In this document: one piece after another, positions 32,726-36,168 of the stretch
Layout: each line of letters begins with the position of its first letter
How positions within the stretch are numbered: position 1 is the first letter of the stretch
Assembly (NCBI GenBank): GCA_028686055.1
Contig: JAQUCU010000006.1
Span: forward strand, 1 to 36,168
Origin: Desulfuromonadaceae bacterium
GTDB taxonomy: Bacteria; Desulfobacterota; Desulfuromonadia; Geobacterales; Pseudopelobacteraceae
Length of the DNA stretch: 36,168 nt
Direction of reading: 5' to 3'
The notes under the pieces: model-generated
What the model was told of the DNA's origin: nothing
The model's input: only the letters and a program-made list of their open reading frames with translations
Databases searched by the model: none
Position numbers and translations under genes: made by a program

Positions 32726-32960
32726 ATATCCCCCTGATAATTGTGAAATTATAACGTTATTTTTTTAGAATTCAACCATTTGCTAAAAAAACAGCTCATT
32801 GCAGTCAGTAGTTGATCTTCAATAGGTTGGGTGTTTAAGAACCAGATTTGAACAATTAGAGTTGAATACAACGTCAGATAGGGATACCCTGTTGAGATGC
32901 TTTTTACGAAAGACTGGACTTGTACAAGAGCCGGATCATGTGAACAGAGGGATAGTTGAC

Positions 32961-34280
32961 ATGCCGCATTCAAAACAAATACGCCTGACGTTGACCCAAA
33001 AGCTGATCATTAGCTATGCCATAAACGGTATCTGCATGGTAGCAGCACTTGCATACGCTATTGGCGGCCTTTCCACCATGCGCGGCATGGTGGACGAAAT
33101 TGCCCGCAATGACCTTACCGCAATTACTGCGACAATTACGCTGCGAGATACTATGCTTGCACAGGAGCGTACTGCCAGGAGGTTTGTGATTCTCCGACAG
33201 CCGGAGCTTATAGCCCTACACGGCCGGCAGAGCGCTACCTTTAATCAGGCACTGGAAACGCTCAGGATGCGCTCCGACGATGTTTCTTATGGCAGATTGA
33301 CATCAGTCTATACAGCTTACAGCTTATTGGGCTCAAAGCTGTTTTCCGGAAAAAAGATTGAAGAAGCTGCTTTGGTAGATGCCGCAAGTCGTGTTGAATT
33401 AGTAATTGAAAAGGTGCGGGCTGGGCAGCAACAGCGTCTGAAGCAAAAGCTGGAAATCGCCGGTGAGCGGGAGGCAAACACTGCGGCGTGGGCGCTTGGT
33501 ATTGCACTCGTTGGCATTGCCTTGGCATTAGGTGTCAACACAATTTTCGCCTACGCGTTTTCTTCATCTATCGGTAAACTGCAGAAGGCCACGCATCGTA
33601 TTGCTGCCGGGGACTTTGACCATGAACCAAACATTCCGCCGGGTGATGAGATAGGTTCCCTTTCAATGGATTTCAGGCGTATGGCCATCCGGCTTAAAGA
33701 GCTTGAGCAGCTAAGTCTGGATGCCAGTCCGTTGACCCGCCTTCCTGGCAATATTGCCATCGAGCGTTCCATCAGCAGGCGGCTGCGTGATCGGGTGCCG
33801 TTTGCCATGTGTTATCTTGATCTTGATAATTTCAAATCCTATAATGACCGGTATGGCTATATCAGAGCGAGTGAGTTGATAAAGGAGGCTGGGCAGGTCA
33901 TCTATACTGTCGTGAACAGCCTGAAAGATCCCGATGCTTTTGTCGGGCATATCGGCGGCGACGATTTTGTCGTGATTATCAGCAACGTACTGGCAACAAG
34001 GGCGTGCCAGGCGATAATCAGAGAATTTGATGCCATGGTGCCGGCCTACTATTCTGAAGATGATCGTGCGGCAGGATTTATTGAAGGAGTCGACCGTTAT
34101 GGTGTGCCGCGTCAGTTCCCTTTGATAACTATTTCCATCGCGGTTCTGAATTGCCAGCCTGGAAATTTTGCCACCGCCGCCGAAATTGCCACGGCGGCTG
34201 CAGAGGTAAAAGACCGCGTAAAGGAGTCATCAGGGAGCAACTATATTATTGTGCGGGAGGCCGGCAGTGCGGCAACTTAA
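32961..34280 (+). CDS. Membrane HAMP-GGDEF protein with degenerate active site
   Basis: A 439-residue signalling protein. Two membrane helices (about 14-36 and 176-200) flank an extracytoplasmic helical sensor, probably a four-helix bundle like chemoreceptors. A HAMP domain (about 198-250) leads to a GGDEF-type domain (255-435). The signature reads GGDDF (332-336), with Asp for the third-acid Glu, and the GHxxGD purine motif reads GYIRAS (299-304). Both changes argue against diguanylate cyclase activity; it may bind a nucleotide or signal by contact. The ATG at 32961 follows GAGGGAT, and the in-frame ATG 32862 adds a hydrophilic leader. A lipoprotein gene overlaps its 3' end. Confidence 0.87.
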   Translation: MPHSKQIRLTLTQKLIISYAINGICMVAALAYAIGGLSTMRGMVDEIARNDLTAITATITLRDTMLAQERTARRFVILRQPELIALHGRQSATFNQALETLRMRSDDVSYGRLTSVYTAYSLLGSKLFSGKKIEEAALVDAASRVELVIEKVRAGQQQRLKQKLEIAGEREANTAAWALGIALVGIALALGVNTIFAYAFSSSIGKLQKATHRIAAGDFDHEPNIPPGDEIGSLSMDFRRMAIRLKELEQLSLDASPLTRLPGNIAIERSISRRLRDRVPFAMCYLDLDNFKSYNDRYGYIRASELIKEAGQVIYTVVNSLKDPDAFVGHIGGDDFVVIISNVLATRACQAIIREFDAMVPAYYSEDDRAAGFIEGVDRYGVPRQFPLITISIAVLNCQPGNFATAAEIATAAAEVKDRVKESSGSNYIIVREAGSAAT

Positions 34281-34761
34281 ACTGTATTACTCCATTATGA
34301 TGCTGCTGATCCTGCTGATGGCTGCCGGCTGTGCCTCAATTGGCAGGATGGTGGACGGCACTGAGCAGGAACGCTATCTTGCAGAAGGTGTGAAATCACT
34401 GCAGACGGGGAAAACCAGGCAGGCACGTGAACTGCTGGAACGGGTTATTGCGGCACCCGCCAGTAGCGGTTTAACGGATGAGGCGTTGTTCAGACTGGCA
34501 CTGCTGCATTTAAACGATGAAGCGGGAAAATGGCCGGCACGTTCACTGGCGCTGCTTGAACGTCTGAAAAAAGAATACCCACGCAGTTCCTGGACCTACC
34601 AGTCTGCGCCACTGACGGCCTACCTGTCCGGCGTACAGGCTTCTCATATCAGGGATCACGAGCAGAATTTACTGTTGCAGCGTGAAAATAAAGCGCTGCG
34701 CCAGAATATTGAACGTTTGAAAAACCTTGATATGGAGATGGACAAAAAAATTAAACGTTAG
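34267..34761 (+). CDS. Lipoprotein with helical repeats and C-terminal coiled coil (QseG-like)
   Basis: A 164-residue lipoprotein with lipobox MAAGC and no acidic retention signal visible, so outer or inner membrane attachment is open. Residues about 35-110 look like TPR/helical repeats (LAEGVKSLQTGKTRQARELLERV). Residues about 135-164 form a heptad coiled coil ending NIERLKNLDMEMDKK. This resembles enterobacterial QseG/YfhG lipoproteins that partner a membrane sensor. I prefer GTG 34267 with GGGAGG six bases upstream; it overlaps the GGDEF gene by 14 bases, suggesting the two proteins work together. Confidence 0.72.
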   Translation: MRQLKLYYSIMMLLILLMAAGCASIGRMVDGTEQERYLAEGVKSLQTGKTRQARELLERVIAAPASSGLTDEALFRLALLHLNDEAGKWPARSLALLERLKKEYPRSSWTYQSAPLTAYLSGVQASHIRDHEQNLLLQRENKALRQNIERLKNLDMEMDKKIKR

Positions 34762-34851
34762 TCCCATAGCTGTGTCTCTGTGCCTTTCCAAGCTAACATG
34801 CCTCTCCGTAAACTTCCATGAAGAGAATTTTTACACCTGTTGTTCTGCCGG

Positions 34852-35397
34852 TTATCGAAACAGCTCCGCGTCCTTAAAAGACCGTCCTTGACGGTCTTTT
34901 GCTGAAATATTCGGCTCAGCCGCCAGCGGCCAGGCGATATTCAGATCCGGGTCGTTCCAGGCGATACAGCGTTCATGCTCCGGCGCATAATACTCCGTCG
35001 TCAGATAGAGAAACTCGGCAACGTCTGACGTTACACAGAACCCATGGGCAAAACCGGGCGGCACCCACATCTGGCGTTTGTTTTCCGCCGAAAGCAGAGT
35101 GCCGAACCACCTCCTGAAGGTAGGCGAACTCCGGCGAATGTCAACAGCGACATCGAACACTTCACCGACAATGACTCGCACCAGCTTCCCCTGAGGCTGA
35201 TGAATCTGGTAATGCAGACCTCTGAGAACGCCGCCGGATGAGCGTGAGTGGTTGTGCTGAACAAAACGGAGGTCAACTCCGGTAAGATCGCGCCAGGTTC
35301 GTTCGTTGAAACTCTCAAAAAAGAAACCACGATCATCACCGAACACTTTCGGCTCCATAATCAGCACATCGGGTATGGTTGTGGGGGTAATCTTCAT
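34852..35397 (-). CDS. rfbC: dTDP-4-dehydrorhamnose 3,5-epimerase
   Basis: A 181-residue cupin-like enzyme that epimerises dTDP-4-keto-6-deoxyglucose at C3 and C5 on the way to dTDP-L-rhamnose for LPS or polysaccharide. The active-site His62 is in LRGLHYQ, with VPPGFAHGF (112-120), EFLYLTTEYY around the catalytic Tyr and AKDRQG near the C-terminus. ATG 35397 follows TTGGAGAT; an in-frame start at 35409 is less likely. It is 30 bases downstream of the FadR-type regulator on the same strand. The other rhamnose genes (rfbA, B, D) would lie outside the window, if present. Confidence 0.95.
   Translation of the reverse strand: MKITPTTIPDVLIMEPKVFGDDRGFFFESFNERTWRDLTGVDLRFVQHNHSRSSGGVLRGLHYQIHQPQGKLVRVIVGEVFDVAVDIRRSSPTFRRWFGTLLSAENKRQMWVPPGFAHGFCVTSDVAEFLYLTTEYYAPEHERCIAWNDPDLNIAWPLAAEPNISAKDRQGRSFKDAELFR
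34876..34900. repeat. Perfect 11-bp hairpin inside rfbC 3' end
   Basis: AAAAGACCGTC (34876-34886) and GACGGTCTTTT (34890-34900) form a perfect inverted repeat around a 3-base loop. It lies in the coding sequence for the last 15 or so residues of RfbC (AKDRQGRSFKD). With four T on each strand it could act as a weak bidirectional terminator for the converging lipoprotein gene. Confidence 0.6.
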
Positions 35398-35427
35398 CGA
35401 TATCTCCAAAAAGAATAGCTAGAAAGG

Positions 35428-36147
35428 TTACTGCTGTTTTTGTGACACATAGGCGCTGCTGCGGCCTTCGGCAAAAGTCAGGTGGTGAATCATGGCATCT
35501 CGGGCATCCTGCGGATTCCTGGCCTTGATCGCCTGTACGATCGCATTGTGGTGTTCAAACAGAAGCTGATGGTCTTCATGGGTCAGATAAACCGCTCGCC
35601 AGACGGTTTGCTGGAACTCTTTCATGGCATCAAGCAGGCTCTGCATCAGGTGCAGCCAGACAATGTTATGGGTGGCACGGGCAATAATAATATGCAGATT
35701 GGCATCAAGATCTTCCGAAGGCAGCCGTAATTCAAGATTGTTTTTCATTCCGGCGACAATCTCTTCCATGCGCCGGATATCATCCGGCAGTGCACGCTCT
35801 GCGGCATACCAGGCGGTCCACGATTCCATGCATTTACGGACTTCTATGACATCAAGCGCCCGATCCTGTTGAACGCGGATCAGTTCACTCAGGGGATTGG
35901 ATGAGGATGTCACCACCAGTGACATGACGACAGTGCCACCTCCCTGATATGACATGACCAGACCGGACGAAGCCAAGACATTCAGTGCTTCACGTACCGA
36001 AGGGCGTGATACTCCGAACATCTCGGCCAGCTCGCGTTCCGGCGGCAGCTTGTCGCCCGGTGCAAACTCCCCGGCCAGGATTGAGGCGCGGATCTGGTCT
36101 GCTATCTGGGTTGAAACTTTTTTCGGTTTTATCGGCAGAAAATTCAT
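35428..36147 (-). CDS. FadR/GntR-family transcriptional regulator (FCD type)
   Basis: A 239-residue DNA-binding regulator. An N-terminal GntR winged helix (about 8-75) has LPPERELAEMFGVSRPSVRE. A C-terminal all-helical FCD ligand domain (about 88-235) carries the usual acid and His metal-ligand pattern (DANLHIIIARATHN and later His). Relatives such as LldR and PdhR sense lactate, pyruvate or other small acids. The effector is unknown here. ATG 36147 is preferred; an in-frame TTG at 36159 is at the window edge. rfbC follows 30 bases downstream, an odd partner for a carboxylate sensor. Confidence 0.92.
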   Translation of the reverse strand: MNFLPIKPKKVSTQIADQIRASILAGEFAPGDKLPPERELAEMFGVSRPSVREALNVLASSGLVMSYQGGGTVVMSLVVTSSSNPLSELIRVQQDRALDVIEVRKCMESWTAWYAAERALPDDIRRMEEIVAGMKNNLELRLPSEDLDANLHIIIARATHNIVWLHLMQSLLDAMKEFQQTVWRAVYLTHEDHQLLFEHHNAIVQAIKARNPQDARDAMIHHLTFAEGRSSAYVSQKQQ

Positions 36148-36168
36148 GGTCTGATCCAATCAAAAAAA

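Noticed and set aside
1..36168. Mobile elements, prophage, CRISPR arrays, tRNA or rRNA genes
   Set aside because: No transposase, integrase, phage protein, regular direct-repeat array or tRNA cloverleaf was seen in reading the window.

Overview
The window reads as the chromosome of a Geobacter-like deltaproteobacterium (Desulfuromonadales/Geobacterales). The signs are a eukaryote-like citrate synthase of the kind known from Geobacteraceae, a rubrerythrin plus desulfoferrodoxin pair typical of anaerobes, an HpnN-like RND transporter, many GGDEF and HD-GYP proteins, and a GGDEF response regulator with the serine that marks cGAMP-making (Hypr) enzymes beside hisS. Base composition looks even, near 50% GC. 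I see no insertion sequence, prophage, CRISPR array, tRNA or rRNA. No gene-free gap exceeds 300 bases; the longest (about 110-230 bases) lie before gltA, around fbp, before comEC and before the first ABC-F gene, and are described where they hold anything.

Layout. 1-6585 (+): the 3' end of an M24 peptidase, citrate synthase with a strong terminator, rubrerythrin, desulfoferrodoxin, lptF-lptG and an exported IPT/TIG protein. 6677-9349 (-): an HpnN-type RND transporter. 9468-13701 (+): a YbiT-like ABC-F protein behind a possible attenuator, an orphan ParB-like protein, a second ABC-F protein and a 52-residue basic/acidic protein. 13824-15212 (-): an RhlB-like DEAD-box helicase. 15400-19903 (+): polyprenyl diphosphate synthase, TlpA-like lipoprotein, CcdA, a VOC protein, a small zinc-ribbon membrane protein, fructose-1,6-bisphosphatase and an acidic four-cysteine protein. 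19960-21006 (-): a receiver/HD-GYP regulator. 21192-31581 (+): comEC, the Hypr-type GGDEF regulator, hisS, ruvB, an Hda/DnaA-like AAA+ protein, a CvfB-like S1 protein and znuA-znuC-znuB. 31565-32725 (-): a DJ-1/PfpI domain fused to HD-GYP. 32961-34761 (+): a membrane HAMP-GGDEF protein with degenerate active site and an overlapping lipoprotein gene. 34852-36147 (-): a FadR-type regulator followed by rfbC.

How it fits together. The most interesting theme is cyclic-dinucleotide signalling: within 15 kb there are one GGDEF protein predicted to make 3',3'-cGAMP, two HD-GYP proteins (one apparently intact, one fused to DJ-1 and missing a metal-ligand histidine) and one GGDEF protein that looks catalytically dead. 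The rest is housekeeping: LPS export (lptFG), thiol redox and cytochrome c maturation (TlpA/CcdA), oxygen defence, zinc uptake, translation-factor ABC-F ATPases and central carbon enzymes. The DJ-1/HD-GYP fusion, the possible ABC-F attenuator and the paired palindromes before citrate synthase are the least conventional items.
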